Counted from the stretch's first letter, positions 24,364-33,874 are shown. The stretch is 64,000 nucleotides of DNA from JALZKA01 sp963725035 (GCA_963725035.1 CAVRWX010000001.1:124001-188000); one strand, 5' to 3'. Notes: generated by a model from the sequence alone, not told the origin. Translations and numbers: made by a program.

Positions 24364-24747
24364 ATGAGCCTGAAGGAATGCAAGGTCGGCACGGCGGTGG
24401 CGGTTTCAGACCTCTCCCGCGCGAGAAGTTTCTACGAGGGCAAGCTGGGGCTCGAGTCCAGCCAGCAGAGCGACGAGATGGCCACGTATCAGTGCGCTGA
24501 AGGGACCGGCCTTTTCGTCTATGTCTCCGAGCACGCCGGCTCGAACAAGGCGACTCTGGCCGGGTTCGAAGTCTCAGATTTCGACGCCACGCGCGCGGAA
24601 CTGGCCGGGAACGGCGTCGCGTTCGAGACCTACGACGACGAGAGCGGCGTGACGACGGACGATGACGGCATCTTCCAGGGACCCGGCTTCAAGGCGGCGT
24701 GGTTCAAGGACCCCGACGGGAACCTCTTCTCGATCAACGGGAACTAG
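24364..24747 (+). CDS. VOC/glyoxalase-fold protein, HxlR-linked
   Basis: 127 aa. VGTAVAVSDLSRARSFYEGKLGLE opens the first module, and GPGFKAAWFKDPDGNLFSING closes the second with the FKDPDGN motif common to bleomycin-resistance/dioxygenase-like VOC proteins. GGAGGAAGA gives a strong ribosome site for ATG 24364. Its divergent placement from a drug-efflux-type operon suggests a linked detoxification role; this is inference. Confidence 0.8.
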   Translation: MSLKECKVGTAVAVSDLSRARSFYEGKLGLESSQQSDEMATYQCAEGTGLFVYVSEHAGSNKATLAGFEVSDFDATRAELAGNGVAFETYDDESGVTTDDDGIFQGPGFKAAWFKDPDGNLFSINGN

Positions 24748-24812
24748 TACCGACTAGCGAGGCCGCCTGTGCGGCTAAACGTCGGCGGAGCTAGGGCACC
24801 CCTCGGGCCGGC

Positions 24813-25277
24813 TCAGCAATCAGTGTTGGCGGTGACGAAGGCGTTCGCGTCGCCGGCCGAGGGATGGGTGACCTCGGCCATGAAGCACATGGCGCCCTCC
24901 GCCTTGATCTTGATCAGCGCCTTGAACTTGGTCGCAGCCCCGGCCTCGAGCTTGAACTCGTGCCCGTCGGTGCGCACTTCCTGGGTGATGTTGTCGCTCC
25001 CGTCGAAGTACCGGACGTTGAATGCGTCCTTCACCGCCTTCTTGGCGACGGAGAGGTTGATGCCCTTGAGCTTGTCCTCGGTCCGGTTCTTCACTCGGAT
25101 CCACGCGGTCTTGGTCTCCACAGGATCCATGTTGAAGTCGAGCTGGCCGGTTGAGAACGGACCGTCCTTTTGCTTCGACGTCGAGAGTTGGAGGCTGGAG
25201 CCGGAGAAAGCAGGCGCAGCTCCCAGCGCCATGCCAACGACCACGACGGCTACCACTGTGAGAACTCTCCTACCCAT
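24813..25277 (-). CDS. Secreted protein of unknown function
   Basis: About 154 aa. A signal peptide (MGRRVLTVVAVVVVGMALG...APAFS) is followed by a lysine-rich beta-strand protein (LQLSTSKQKDGPFSTGQLDF, KTAWIRVKNRTEDKLKGI) ending in Cys. The only other Cys is in MCFMAEV, so one disulfide is possible. It looks like a small Ig-like extracellular domain. No family is recognised. The start at MGRR is preferred over an upstream TTG because the hydrophobic core follows directly. Confidence 0.6.
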   Translation of the reverse strand: MGRRVLTVVAVVVVGMALGAAPAFSGSSLQLSTSKQKDGPFSTGQLDFNMDPVETKTAWIRVKNRTEDKLKGINLSVAKKAVKDAFNVRYFDGSDNITQEVRTDGHEFKLEAGAATKFKALIKIKAEGAMCFMAEVTHPSAGDANAFVTANTDC

Positions 25278-25299
25278 CACTACCCCCAGCATCCCAGAT

Positions 25300-25791
25300 T
25301 CAGTTGACCGCAAGCAGGTCGATCACGAAGACCAGCGTGGAGTCCGGCGGAATGTCCGGCGGCTGGCCCTGCGGCCCATAGGCCAGATCGGGCGGGATCA
25401 CGAGCTGGCGGCGGCCGCCGACCTTCATGCCCTCCAGGCCTTCGTCCCAGCCCGGGATGACGGCGCCCTGGCCGAGCACGAACTGGAACGGCTCCGGCCC
25501 TCCGAATGACGCGTCGAACTCGTCGCCGCCGTCATACAGGACGCCGACGTAGTCGACGGTGAGCTGATCGCCTGACTGGGCCTCGGCCCCGTCGCCCTCC
25601 TCGAGGTCCTCGATCACGAGCTCCTCGGGCGGGTCGCCCTCGGGAATCTCGACCTCGGGCTTGTCCTGGCGCTCGGCGGTGGCAGGTTCGTCGGATTCGT
25701 CGTCGCCACCGCTCTGGCCGATCAGGACGACCACGATGATGACCGCAAAGAGCGCGACCGCGCCGATGAGAGTCTTGACCCTGCTGTCCAT
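25300..25791 (-). CDS. FKBP-type peptidyl-prolyl isomerase, membrane-anchored
   Basis: About 163 aa. An N-terminal hydrophobic helix (TLIGAVALFAVIIVVVLIG) and acidic linker precede an FKBP domain with VDYVGVLYDGGDEFDASFG, PFQFVLGQGAVIPGWDEGLE and GGRRQLVIPPDLAYG, which carry the active-site aromatic and Asp residues. It catalyses prolyl cis/trans isomerisation, here outside the membrane. It shares a 49-bp divergent gap with ettA. Confidence 0.92.
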   Translation of the reverse strand: MDSRVKTLIGAVALFAVIIVVVLIGQSGGDDESDEPATAERQDKPEVEIPEGDPPEELVIEDLEEGDGAEAQSGDQLTVDYVGVLYDGGDEFDASFGGPEPFQFVLGQGAVIPGWDEGLEGMKVGGRRQLVIPPDLAYGPQGQPPDIPPDSTLVFVIDLLAVN

Positions 25792-25840
25792 GAGGTCGCC
25801 ATCGTAACCCGCTCTGAGCGCGGCTACCCTCAGCCGCCGC

Positions 25841-27496
25841 ATGGCTGACGAATACATCTACTCGATGTACAAGGTCTCGCGGACCCATCCGCCGGACAAG
25901 ACGGTGCTCACGGACATCTCCCTGAGCTTCTTCCCCGGCGCCAAGATCGGCGTCCTGGGGCCCAACGGCGCGGGCAAGTCCACCCTCCTTCGCATCATGG
26001 CCGGCCAGGACACGGAGTACCGCGGCGAGGCGCAGCTCCACAAGTCGGCGAGCGTCGGGATGCTCTCCCAGGAGCCGCAGCTCGACGAGTCGAAGGACGT
26101 CCGCGGAAACGTCGAGGACGGCGTCCGCGCCACGCGCGACCTGCTCGACCGCTACAACGAGGTCGCCGCCAACTACTCGGACGAGACGGCGGACGAGTTC
26201 GCCCGCCTGACCGAGGAGATCGAGGCGGCTGACGCGTGGAATCTGGACACCGTCGTCGAGACGGCGATGGACGCGCTCCGCGTGCCGCCGGGCGATGCCG
26301 ATGTGACGAAGCTCTCCGGCGGCGAGCGCCGCCGCGTCGCGCTTTGCCGCCTGCTCCTCCAGGCGCCCGACCTCCTGCTCCTGGACGAGCCGACGAACCA
26401 CCTGGATGCCGAGTCCGTCGCCTGGCTCGAACGCCACCTCGACGAGTACGAGGGAACGATCGTCGCCGTCACCCACGACCGCTACTTCCTCGACAACGTC
26501 GCCGGCTGGATCCTGGAGCTCGACCGCGGGCGGGGCATCCCCTTCAAGGGCAACTACTCGAGCTGGCTCGAGCAAAAGCAGGAGCGACTAAAACAAGAGG
26601 AGCGGGTGGACACGGCGCGCGCCAAGACGATCGCCGCCGAGCTCGAGTGGGTGCGCGAGAACCCGAAGGGCCGGCGAAAGAAGTCGAAGGCCAGGCTCGC
26701 CCGCTACGAGGAGCTCCTGGCCGAGGACAAGCAGGTGAAGCTCGAGAACGTCCAGATCCGCATCCCCGCCGGGCCCCGCCTGGGCGGCGTCGTGGTCGAG
26801 TCCGACGGCCTGACCAAGGGATACGGGGACAAGCTCCTGTTCGAAGGCCTGACGTTCGAGCTGCCGCCCGCGGGCATCGTCGGCATCATCGGCCCGAACG
26901 GCGCCGGCAAGACAACGCTCCTGCGGATGATCGTCGGCGACGAGGAGCCCGACGCCGGGACGCTCCGCCTTGGCGACACGGTGAAGCTCGCATACGTCGA
27001 CCAGTCCCGCGACGCGCTCGACGCCGAGAAGACAGTCTGGGAGGAGATCTCCGAGGGCTATGACCAGATCAAGGTCGGCTCCGAGGAGATGAACTCACGC
27101 GCCTACACCTCCGGCTTCAACTTCAAGGGCTCGGACCAGCAGCGCAAGGTGGGCACGCTCTCAGGCGGCGAGCGAAACCGCGTGCACTTGGCGAAGCTCC
27201 TTCGGTCCGGCGGCAACCTCCTGCTCCTGGACGAGCCGACCAACGATCTCGACGTGGACACGCTGCGCGCGCTCGAAGAAGCGATCCTCGCGTTCGCCGG
27301 TTGCGCGGTGGTCGTCTCGCACGACCGCTGGTTCCTCGACCGCGTCGCGACCCACGTCCTCGCCTTCGAGGGCGACTCCGAGGTCACCTGGTTCGAGGGG
27401 AACGTCGAGGCCTACGAGGAGAACCGCCGCGCCCGGCTCGGCCCGGCGGCCGACCGGCCCCACCGCATCACTTACAAGCGGCTCTCGCCGAAGTAG
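25841..27496 (+). CDS. ettA: Energy-dependent translational throttle protein EttA (ABC-F)
   Basis: 551 aa with two ABC domains and no membrane segments. Walker A GPNGAGKST (about 42) and GPNGAGKTT (about 350); signatures LSGGERRRVAL and LSGGERNRVHL; Walker B LLLLDEPTNHLD and LLLLDEPTNDLD. The linker and arm (KGRRKKSKARLARYEELL) fit EttA, which binds the ribosomal E site and gates elongation by nucleotide state. Length matches the family. Confidence 0.93.
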   Translation: MADEYIYSMYKVSRTHPPDKTVLTDISLSFFPGAKIGVLGPNGAGKSTLLRIMAGQDTEYRGEAQLHKSASVGMLSQEPQLDESKDVRGNVEDGVRATRDLLDRYNEVAANYSDETADEFARLTEEIEAADAWNLDTVVETAMDALRVPPGDADVTKLSGGERRRVALCRLLLQAPDLLLLDEPTNHLDAESVAWLERHLDEYEGTIVAVTHDRYFLDNVAGWILELDRGRGIPFKGNYSSWLEQKQERLKQEERVDTARAKTIAAELEWVRENPKGRRKKSKARLARYEELLAEDKQVKLENVQIRIPAGPRLGGVVVESDGLTKGYGDKLLFEGLTFELPPAGIVGIIGPNGAGKTTLLRMIVGDEEPDAGTLRLGDTVKLAYVDQSRDALDAEKTVWEEISEGYDQIKVGSEEMNSRAYTSGFNFKGSDQQRKVGTLSGGERNRVHLAKLLRSGGNLLLLDEPTNDLDVDTLRALEEAILAFAGCAVVVSHDRWFLDRVATHVLAFEGDSEVTWFEGNVEAYEENRRARLGPAADRPHRITYKRLSPK

Positions 27497-27514
27497 TCCG
27501 GCAGTCGGCCGTCG

Positions 27515-28669
27515 ATGCGTTCCGACCGGATGTCTTTTCCCGGCATCCGGTCGATCACGCGCGCCACGGTCACGCCCCTCGCCTCGATCTTCGGGAGCGG
27601 ATTCCTGATCATAGTTCCGGTGCTGGAGCGCACGCTCGGTGGGCTCGCGGTCGTCGGCGCGGTTGCGATCTCCGCCGTTGCTTGGATGGTGGGCACCGCG
27701 ATCCGCCACAACATCAGGGTGGTCGAGCCACTCGCCCAGGCGAATGATCTCGACCGCTCGAGCGAGCGACTCGAAGCAGCTAGCGACGTGGTGATCGCGA
27801 TCGCTTACGTGATCTCGGTCGCGCTGTACCTCCGCATCATGGCCGAGTACATCGTCGACTCCGTGTCACCTGGCGCCGACGCCGCCGTGAGCGCCATCGC
27901 CGCGGGTGCCGCGGCCATAATCGTCCTGGTAGGGGTGACCCGGGGGTTCAGCGGCCTCGACCTGATGGAACGCATCGCTCTCGTCACGGTCCTGATCCTG
28001 ACGACGGTTCTCGGTACCTCCTATCTCGTCGAGAGCGGAGGGCAGCTGCTCGGCGAGGGAATCAACCTCGCGCCGGTTCCCGACTCCAGCGTCGTCGCCA
28101 TCGCGCTGACCCTGGGAGGGGTCGTCATCACGGTGCAGGGTTTCGAAACCGTTCGCTATCTCGGCGACCTCTTCGATGCCGAAACGAGGGTCTGGGCTTC
28201 GCGCGTGGCGCAGGCAGTCGCAGCCTCAATCTACGTTGGTTTCGTCTTGGTGGCGACGCCACTCATGGGCCTCGGCACGCCGGACGGCGCAGACTCGACG
28301 CTCGTCGACATCACCGAACGCGTCGCTCCTCTTCTGGTGATACCCCTCGTGGTCTCCGCGACCCTGAGCCAGTTCAGCGCAGCGACCGCCGACACGGTGG
28401 CGGCGAGGGAAAACCTCCACAGGCAGTTCCCGGAGGTGCTGGGCGGCAGCCGCGCGTATGCGCTGAGCGGGATAGCCGCGATAACGATGATCCTGACGGT
28501 CCCAACATTCACCATCGTCACCATCGCGTCGCGCGCTTTCGCCGCCTACTACTGCCTTCAGTGCGTCGTGGCGATGCGAACCGCGCGCTCGCGCGCGGCA
28601 TTCGCGGGCTTCGCGGCGCTGGCAACCTTGATGGCCTTGATCACGCTTTTCGCCACGCCCGTCGGCTGA
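27515..28669 (+). CDS. Multi-pass membrane transporter, APC/LeuT-like, unassigned
   Basis: 384 aa with about eleven hydrophobic segments. The start TRATVTPLASIFGSGFLIIVP and a central GGVVITVQGFETVRYLGDLF resemble unwound helices of the APC superfamily, but length and motifs do not give a family. It follows ettA by 18 bp on the same strand and is bounded by a strong hairpin terminator. The substrate is unknown. Confidence 0.65.
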   Translation: MRSDRMSFPGIRSITRATVTPLASIFGSGFLIIVPVLERTLGGLAVVGAVAISAVAWMVGTAIRHNIRVVEPLAQANDLDRSSERLEAASDVVIAIAYVISVALYLRIMAEYIVDSVSPGADAAVSAIAAGAAAIIVLVGVTRGFSGLDLMERIALVTVLILTTVLGTSYLVESGGQLLGEGINLAPVPDSSVVAIALTLGGVVITVQGFETVRYLGDLFDAETRVWASRVAQAVAASIYVGFVLVATPLMGLGTPDGADSTLVDITERVAPLLVIPLVVSATLSQFSAATADTVAARENLHRQFPEVLGGSRAYALSGIAAITMILTVPTFTIVTIASRAFAAYYCLQCVVAMRTARSRAAFAGFAALATLMALITLFATPVG

Positions 28670-28702
28670 AAGCTGTCACGTGACTTGCTGGGGATAGACG
28701 CG

Positions 28703-28728
28703 CGCCGGCCCCTTGGGCGGGGCCGGCG
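28703..28728. terminator. Bidirectional hairpin between convergent genes
   Basis: CGCCGGCCCC and GGGGCCGGCG form a 10-bp perfect stem around TTGGGC. It sits 34 bp after the transporter stop and 24 bp before the stop of the convergent phosphatase gene. There is no T-tract on either strand. Confidence 0.7.
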
Positions 28729-28751
28729 ACGCGACTGAAGGAAGCTGGCGG

Positions 28752-30073
28752 CTAGGGGGCCGTCAGTGCCTGGAGGAGCACGTCGTACACGTGGGTGTTG
28801 TGGTGGACACCGGTGAACTCCTCGGCCAGCGGGCCGGACGCCGTCACCGGGACGTAGCCGCCCGTGTGCTCGGGAGTCGTCCAGTCGACCTTGAACTTGC
28901 GGTCGGTTCCCTTGATCTCGAATGGGCCGCTCTTGGGCGGGACCTCGCCGTTCGGGCCGGCGAAGTTCTTCGAGCCGTCTCCGTAGTACGGAACCGGGTC
29001 GTCGCCGTTCGCGTTCGTGTTCGGCTCCGAGGTGTTCTCGATCGTCATTCCGCCCGTCTCGTGGTCAGCGGTGACGACGAGGAGCACGTCGGGATGCGTC
29101 AGGCGGAACTCCTCGACGATCTCGACCATCTTGTTGATGTTCATGCCGGTCTTGATCACGTTCTCGCCATCGTGCTCGTGGCCGGCCGAGTCGAGGTCGT
29201 CGCTCTCCGTGACCAGGAAGAACCCGTCCGGGTCCTGGCTGAGGATGTCGAGCGCCTTCTGGAAGAGCACCGGCTCCTTGACGTAGTAGGGATCCTCGTT
29301 CGGCTTGTATCCCTTGAGCTCCTTGTAGCGCTGGAGGCCCGAGTCCTGAACGAGCGCGAGCGCCTTCGGGCCGGTCAAGTCATCGACCGTCTCGCGGTCG
29401 TACGCGTACTGGTAGCCCATTCCGATTGCTTCTTCGACAAGGTTGTCCTCGCTCGAGCTCTTGTCCTCGTCGGGAACCTCGTTCGGGATCATTCCCTGGT
29501 CACCGCGCGGGTACCAGTAGCCCTCGCCGCCGCCCATCATCACGTCGGGCGAGATGTTCCGAAGCGTGCGCTTCGCGATCGGATCTTCCAATCCCGGTTG
29601 ACGATCGGCGCCGCGAAGGTCGCCAGCGTCGCGTTGGTGATGTCGTGGTCGTTCACGATGCCGGTCGCCTTGCCCTCGGCCTCTGCGATCTCCATGAGGG
29701 TCGGCACTCGCACCTTGTCGCGACCGAGCCCGACCAAGCCGTTCTTCGTCTTGACTCCGATCGACCAGGCTGTAGCTCCGGCGGCCGAGTCCGTCACGGC
29801 CGTGTTGCCGTCCTGAATCGTGTCGAGGAAACCTGCATAAGGGAGAGCGTCCATCGGTTGGCGCTCATCGAGCCCGTATCCGGCGTACTGGATGGCGGTG
29901 CGCTGCTGGACCCCCATGCCGTCGCCGCTGATCAGGACCACGCTGGTGGCCGGAGTCGGCGGATCCGCCTTGACCTTTTCCTCGGATCCGAAGACGGCGA
30001 TGGCTGCAGCGAGACCCGCAGCTGCCACCCCCAAGATGATGCGGCGGTTGGCGAGCGAGCGAGTCAATTCCAT
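28752..30073 (-). CDS. Secreted alkaline phosphatase (PhoA superfamily), one frameshift
   Basis: About 440 aa. It has an N-terminal signal with an Arg pair (LANRRIILGVAAAGLAAAIA, possibly Tat). VVLISGDGMG supplies the first metal Asp, VTDSAAGATAW the phosphorylated Ser, ESDDLDSAGHEHD and VTADHETGGM the remaining zinc ligands, and HHNTHVYD the last His. It hydrolyses phosphomonoesters outside the cell. The frame changes near 29590. ATG 30073 follows GGGAGG by about 9 nt. Confidence 0.88.
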
Positions 30074-30113
30074 TTGATGGTCCTCCCGAGGGACAGATTG
30101 TTCAACAACTCCA

Positions 30114-30479
30114 TCATGACACATATTCCGGAGATGTGCCGGCCGCCAGCGAATATCCCTTGAGAAGGGTCTCGTGGACGGTCCAGATGGTCTGGGTGCC
30201 GGTGGCGAGAAAACAGAGGTCTCCGGCCCCCACCTCGACTGAGCCTCCTGCCCATTCGATCGTCGCCCTCCCTTCCAACACCACGAAGGCCTCCTGAGTT
30301 TCGGTATCGCGAAAGCGGCCGGGGGTGCAGCGCCAGATCCCGCACTCGGCTCCATCCGACAATTCGCTCAGAACGGAGACCGAGGTGCGCGGGTCTCCCT
30401 CGATGACCTGGCCCGGGTCCAGGGGGTCGTCCACCAGCTCGACTTCGCGCGCCCCGGCGCGCATCACGTGCTCAAGCAC
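30114..30479 (-). CDS. Cupin-domain protein (DUF861-like)
   Basis: 121 aa, single cupin barrel. GIWRCTPGRFRDTETQEAFVVLEGRATIEW holds the first cupin motif (with Thr-Glu-rich metal site rather than HxH), and GAGDLCFLATGTQTIWTVHE the second. It resembles ureidoglycine-aminohydrolase-type cupins of unknown substrate. It overlaps the class III aminotransferase gene by 8 bp and is translated after it, implying one mRNA and one pathway. Confidence 0.8.
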   Translation of the reverse strand: MLEHVMRAGAREVELVDDPLDPGQVIEGDPRTSVSVLSELSDGAECGIWRCTPGRFRDTETQEAFVVLEGRATIEWAGGSVEVGAGDLCFLATGTQTIWTVHETLLKGYSLAAGTSPEYVS

Positions 30480-31833
30480 TGGTGAGCTCGGCCGCCGCCT
30501 CGGCGAAGGCCTCGGAGTGGCGATCCACGTGCGCCTCGGTCGTCGCCGGCGACATCAGCGCCATCATGTGGAACGGCGTCAGGAGGATCCCGCGGTTGAG
30601 CATGTAGAGGTGGAGGAGGGCGTCCAGCTCCTCGTCCAGGGCCGCCGCCGCTTCGCCGCCGGTCCGGGGAGGCGTGGGGCTGAACATGTACTCGACCCGG
30701 CACCCGAGGCGGGTCACCGACCAGGGAAGCGAGTGCTCGGCGATCGTGTCGGACACGGCGCTCTCGAAGCGCTCGCCGAGCGCGATCATGTGCTCGAACG
30801 CGTCGTCGGTCAGGACCTCTGCGAGGGTGGCACGAGCGGCGGCGAGCGACAGAGCGTTGCCCGCCAGCGTCCCTCCGACACCGCCGACGTCAGCGGCGAC
30901 AGGGACCGTGTGGTCGGTCACCCTTTGGCCGATCTCGTCGGTGAAGCCGTAGGCGCCGATGGGGACGCCGCCGCCGATCGACTTACCCATGGTCATGAAA
31001 TCCGGCTCCAGGCCTGCGACTCCGGTGTATCCGCCAGGCCCGCAGCACAGCGTGTGGGTCTCGTCGATCACCAGGAGGGTGCCGGTCTCGAGGGTCAGCT
31101 GGCGAAGACGGTCGTGGTAGCCGTCGTCGGCCAGGACGATCCCGATGTTCGTCAGGGCGGGCTCAACCAGGACGCATGCCACGTCCTCGTGGGAGAGCTC
31201 GCGCTCGAGAGCGTCCAGGTCGTTGATCTCCACGATCCGGGTGGTCTCCGCGGGATCCACCGGGGCGCCGACGTTGCCCTCTCGCAGCTGGACCTCGCCG
31301 TCGACGAGGGTCGTGATCGTCTCGTCGACGCTTCCGTGGTAGCAGTGGTTGTGAACCAGGATCTTGGGCCGCCCGGTGATCTCGCGCGCGATCCGGACCA
31401 CGAAGCGGTTCGCGTCGGTCGCCGACAAGCTGAACTGCCAGTTGGGCATCCCGAAGCGGCGCTTCATCTCCTCGCCGACGTGCACCGAGTCCTCGGTCGG
31501 AAGCATCGCGGTGATCCCCTTTGCGACTCGTTCCTGGACCGCCGCGACCGTCGCCGGGGGAGAGTGCCCGGTCATGGCCCCGGTGTCCCCGAGGCAGAGG
31601 TCGGCGTACTCGTTGCCGTCGACGTCGCTGAGGTCGGCTCCCTGCGCCGACGCGACGAAAACCGGGAACGCGCCCGGCCAGCGGGTCATCCAGTTCATGG
31701 GAACGCCGTCGAGGAGCGATTCCTTGCCGCGCTCGTGAAGGCGCCGTGACTTCGGGATGAGCGTCCGACGAAACTGCGACTGCTCCTCGCGTTCCATCAA
31801 CTCGGCGATCCGGCCCCGTTCGACTCCGCTCAT
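30472..31833 (-). CDS. Class III aminotransferase, glutamate-1-semialdehyde aminomutase-like (copy 1)
   Basis: 453 aa. DVDGNEYADLCLGDTGAMTGHSPP is the GSAM-type N-terminus, VHNHCYHGSVDE the cofactor phosphate-binding region, LLVIDETHTL the Asp that contacts the pyridine, and FMTMGKSIGGGVPIG the PLP lysine. True HemL differs; this belongs to the aspartate-aminotransferase-family catabolic group. It is divergent from the GntR gene and paralogous to the enzyme at 41813-43190. Confidence 0.82.
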   Translation of the reverse strand: MSGVERGRIAELMEREEQSQFRRTLIPKSRRLHERGKESLLDGVPMNWMTRWPGAFPVFVASAQGADLSDVDGNEYADLCLGDTGAMTGHSPPATVAAVQERVAKGITAMLPTEDSVHVGEEMKRRFGMPNWQFSLSATDANRFVVRIAREITGRPKILVHNHCYHGSVDETITTLVDGEVQLREGNVGAPVDPAETTRIVEINDLDALERELSHEDVACVLVEPALTNIGIVLADDGYHDRLRQLTLETGTLLVIDETHTLCCGPGGYTGVAGLEPDFMTMGKSIGGGVPIGAYGFTDEIGQRVTDHTVPVAADVGGVGGTLAGNALSLAAARATLAEVLTDDAFEHMIALGERFESAVSDTIAEHSLPWSVTRLGCRVEYMFSPTPPRTGGEAAAALDEELDALLHLYMLNRGILLTPFHMMALMSPATTEAHVDRHSEAFAEAAAELTSA

Positions 31834-31867
31834 TGCGTCCTCAACTCCTCTTCTTTGACTGGTCGAC

Positions 31868-31906
31868 TTGACACATCTTGTCAGATTGTGGAATGATGTG
31901 ACACAT
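31868..31906. promoter_or_regulatory. GntR operator overlapping a promoter; leaderless start likely
   Basis: TTGACA (31868-31873) could serve as a -35 box. It overlaps the palindrome TGACA-N5-TGTCA (31869-31883). A second TGACACAT (31899-31906) repeats the left half 30 bp downstream and covers the gntR ATG (31905). A -10 near 31891-31896 would start the mRNA almost at the ATG. The arrangement fits autorepression and control of the divergent aminotransferase. Confidence 0.5.
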
Positions 31907-32600
31907 GGCCAAAACAGAACCCACCCCTGAGACCCTCCAGCTCGCGACCGTTTCGACCGTCGAGGCGGCCGCCAATGCCCTCCGCGAGATGATCCTGGAC
32001 GGCCAGATCGAGGCTGGGGCCCGGCTTCGCGAGACCGAGTTCGCAGGGCGCCTCGGCATCGCTCGCCACTCCTTTCGCGCCGCGACCCAGATCTTGATCT
32101 CCGAGGGCCTTTTGCTCCGCGAGCCCAACCGCGGCGTCCAGGTCCCCACCTTCGACCCCGCCCATCTGATCGATGTGTTTCGGCTTCGGACCGCTCTCGA
32201 GGTGGAGGCTGTCCGCCTGGTGGTCGCGAGCGGAGAGATACCTCCAGCTTGCGAGCAGTCTGTCGCCGAGCTCTCGGGTGTCCCCGATGACGCGCCGTGG
32301 CGGGCGGTCGTCGAGCCCGACTTCAGGTTTCACCGCGCGATCATCGACGCGAGCGGATCACCTCGGCTCGCCCGCGCCTACTCCTCGGTGCAGTCCGAGG
32401 TTCTGCTCTGCCTCGCGCAGCTCCGGGAGCACTACCAGCGCCCCTCGCAGGTCGCCGCGGAGCACGAGGAGCTGATCGCGGCGATGCGGGCGGGCGACCC
32501 CCAGCGCGCCGAGGACCTCTTTAGAGCGCACCTGGCCGAAGCCGTAGACAACTTGACAAAAGCCTGGCAACAGCAGACCGGAGAGAAGGTGGTCGTATGA
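31905..32600 (+). CDS. GntR-family regulator, FadR/FCD type
   Basis: 231 aa. The winged helix (residues about 18-85) includes AANALREMILDGQIEAGARLRETEFAGRLGIARHSFRAATQILISEGLLLREPNRGVQVP, the GntR signature. The FCD effector domain (about 95-220) shows RLRTALEVEAVRLV, DFRFHRAIIDASGSPRL and a late EHEELIAAMRAGDPQRAEDLFRAHL with metal-binding His positions. It probably senses an organic acid and represses the locus. ATG 31905; the 3' end overlaps the enolase gene (ATGA). Confidence 0.88.
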   Translation: MAKTEPTPETLQLATVSTVEAAANALREMILDGQIEAGARLRETEFAGRLGIARHSFRAATQILISEGLLLREPNRGVQVPTFDPAHLIDVFRLRTALEVEAVRLVVASGEIPPACEQSVAELSGVPDDAPWRAVVEPDFRFHRAIIDASGSPRLARAYSSVQSEVLLCLAQLREHYQRPSQVAAEHEELIAAMRAGDPQRAEDLFRAHLAEAVDNLTKAWQQQTGEKVVV

Positions 32601-33874
32601 GTCCCGTAATCACGAACCTGAGCGCTCGCGAGGTGCTCGACTGCCGTGGATTGCCCACGGTGCAGGTCGACCTGGCACTCGACGACGGGACGGTCGCTAC
32701 GGCCGACGTTCCTTCAGGGCGCTCGACCGGATCGATGGAGGCGACTGAGCTACGCGACGGCGGCACGCGATTCGGAGGCTTCGGCGTCCTGGGCGCAGTC
32801 GAGGCGGTGAAGGGCGAGCTTCGGGACTCACTGGTCGGCAAGGAGCTTCCGGACCAGCGGGAACTGGACTCCGCCCTGATCGCTCTCGACGGCACCGAGC
32901 AGAAGTCCCGCCTCGGCGCCAACGCGATTCTCGGGGTCTCGCTCGCCGCTGCACGGGCCCGGGCAGCATCCGCGGGCATGCCCCTCTATCGCGCGCTGAA
33001 CGCCAACGCGCACGTGATCCCGGCTCCGCTGGTCAACCTGATCAACGGGGGCAAGCACGCCTCGAACGACCTGGACTTCCAGGAGTTCATCATCATCCCG
33101 GTCGGCGCCGAGTCGATCGTCGAGGCGCTGCAGATCTCGACCGAGGTGAACCTGGCGCTCGCGGAGATCCTCCTCGAGCGTTACGGCAAGAGCGCCCTCA
33201 ACACCGGAGACGAGGGCGGCTACGCGCCGGCCATCTCCGACCCGCACGAGGCGCTCGGATTGCTCCACGAGGCGGTCGCGAACGCCGGTCACGACGGCCG
33301 GTTCCGCTACGGCCTCGACTGCGCGGCAACCCATTACTACGACGCGGAAAGCAGGACCTACGAGGTCGCTGGCACCAGGAGGGACCGCGACGGGATGATC
33401 GAGCTCTACCAGGAGCTGATCCGCGAGTTCGATGTCGTGACGATCGAGGATCCCCTCGACGAGAGCGACTTCGAGGGCTTCGCAGAGCTCACCGAGGCGA
33501 GCGGCATCCAGATCGTCGGCGACGATCTGTTCGTCACCAACCCCGAGCGCCTGCGGATCGGACTCGAGGCCGGCGCCGCCAACTCGCTCCTCTGGAAGGT
33601 GAACCAGATCGGGACCCTCTCCGAGGCGCTCGACGCAGCCGACATGGCGCACCGCGCGGGCTACACCGTGGTCGTCTCGGAGCGCTCGGGCGAGACTGAG
33701 GACCCGATCATCGCCGACCTGGCTGTCGCCCTGGGCGCGGGCCAGATCAAGACCGGCGCCCCGGTCCGCGGCGAGCGGACGGCGAAGTACAACCGCCTGA
33801 TCCGCATCGAGGAGGAGCTCGGAGCCACAGCTTCTTACCCGGGCGACGTGTTCCCGGCGGCGATCGCCGCGTGA
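32597..33874 (+). CDS. Enolase paralogue with altered active-site His
   Basis: 425 aa, full enolase length. Catalytic Glu (NTGDEGGYAP, E206), Lys (WKVNQIG, K334), the metal Asp/Glu set (GLDCAATHYY, IEDPLDESD, VGDDLFVTNP) and IKTG are kept. The loop SGASTG reads SGRSTG, and the near-invariant SHRSGETED reads SERSGETED (E362), so specificity or rate may differ. It lies between a GntR regulator and glycerate 2-kinase, whose product is 2-phosphoglycerate; conversion to PEP is the simplest role. It is probably not the housekeeping enolase. Confidence 0.85.
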   Translation: MSPVITNLSAREVLDCRGLPTVQVDLALDDGTVATADVPSGRSTGSMEATELRDGGTRFGGFGVLGAVEAVKGELRDSLVGKELPDQRELDSALIALDGTEQKSRLGANAILGVSLAAARARAASAGMPLYRALNANAHVIPAPLVNLINGGKHASNDLDFQEFIIIPVGAESIVEALQISTEVNLALAEILLERYGKSALNTGDEGGYAPAISDPHEALGLLHEAVANAGHDGRFRYGLDCAATHYYDAESRTYEVAGTRRDRDGMIELYQELIREFDVVTIEDPLDESDFEGFAELTEASGIQIVGDDLFVTNPERLRIGLEAGAANSLLWKVNQIGTLSEALDAADMAHRAGYTVVVSERSGETEDPIIADLAVALGAGQIKTGAPVRGERTAKYNRLIRIEEELGATASYPGDVFPAAIAA

